DNA of 64,000 nucleotides from Sporolactobacillus putidus (GTDB taxonomy: Bacteria > Bacillota > Bacilli > Bacillales > Sporolactobacillaceae), in assembly GCF_014647035.1 (NCBI RefSeq), contig NZ_BMOK01000006.1, positions 40,474-104,473 of the forward strand, given 5' to 3'. Made by a program: the position numbers and the translations under genes. Of this stretch, positions 63,881-64,000 are shown in pieces. Under the pieces are notes generated by a model, which worked only from the letters and a program-made list of their open reading frames with translations, made no database searches and was not told the DNA's origin. Positions within the stretch are counted from its first letter, which is position 1. Each line of letters starts with the position of its first letter.

Positions 63881-64000
63881 GGCGATATTTTCCCGTGGAG
63901 GGCGATATTTTCCCGTGGAGGGCGATATTTTCCCGTGGAGGGCGATATTTTTCCGTGGAGGGCGATATTTTTCCGTGGAGGGCGATATTTTTCCGTGGAG
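63881..64000 (+). repeat. Tandem array E, at least six 20-bp units, running off the window
   Basis: GGCGATATTTTCCCGTGGAG at 63881, 63901 and 63921, then GGCGATATTTTTCCGTGGAG at 63941, 63961 and 63981. Near-perfect units downstream of the HAD-Nudix gene; total length unknown. Confidence 0.97.

Overview
The window reads as chromosome of a low-to-moderate GC endospore-forming Bacillales. Sporolactobacillus or a close relative is the best guess (inference, about 0.7). The reasons are Bacillus-type operon logic (gltC/gltBD, lipM-lipA, alsR/alsSD, RpiR with cre sites, T-box leaders), two small spore-coat-like genes, a fermentative acetoin branch, a lactic-acid-bacterium-style glycerol/lactate facilitator and an MleR/MleP pair. 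No rRNA, tRNA, CRISPR array or intact insertion sequence was seen.

Layout. 1-0.8 kb: start of a class Ib ribonucleotide reductase operon (nrdI-nrdE) behind two NrdR boxes. 1-4.7 kb: polyphosphate genes ppk1 and ppx. 4.9-12.1 kb: glutamate synthase gltBD with its divergent activator gltC. 12.2-14 kb: lipoate assembly (lipM, lipA). 14.4-18 kb: SNF2 helicase and SWIM zinc-finger pair. 18-22.7 kb: an ACT-domain protein behind a T-box, divergent from hom-thrC-thrB, then a 30-residue membrane peptide. 22.8-30.6 kb: RpiR regulator, aroA (chorismate mutase-DAHP synthase), T-box-hisC and T-box-aminotransferase-serA. Three T-boxes in 9 kb thus place Thr/Ile-, aromatic- and serine-related genes under tRNA control.

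31-48.8 kb: HAD phosphatase, Asp-box membrane protein, sensorless chemoreceptor, acetoin operon (alsS-alsD, divergent alsR), AI-2E family permease, cardiolipin synthase, thioesterase, AraC regulator with glpF-like channel, DedA protein, glutaredoxin-like protein, CBS protein and RodA. 49-64 kb is more accessory: a canonical Nramp manganese transporter with a MntR-like operator, a non-canonical Nramp under a perfect Fur box, small spore proteins, a frameshifted DsrE gene, a DedA-PAP2 fusion, an AT-rich patch with a V8-like protease and a frameshifted lipoprotein next to a truncated aminotransferase, a malate permease-like divergon lacking malolactic enzyme, and a HAD-Nudix fusion.

The most unusual signal is a dispersed family of short intergenic tandem arrays. 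There are five in 64 kb, all with a 20-21 bp period and a shared GGCGAT-type core but different unit sequences. They are not CRISPRs and are not explained by the genes. A separate 94-bp repeat occupies the aroA/hisC intergenic region.
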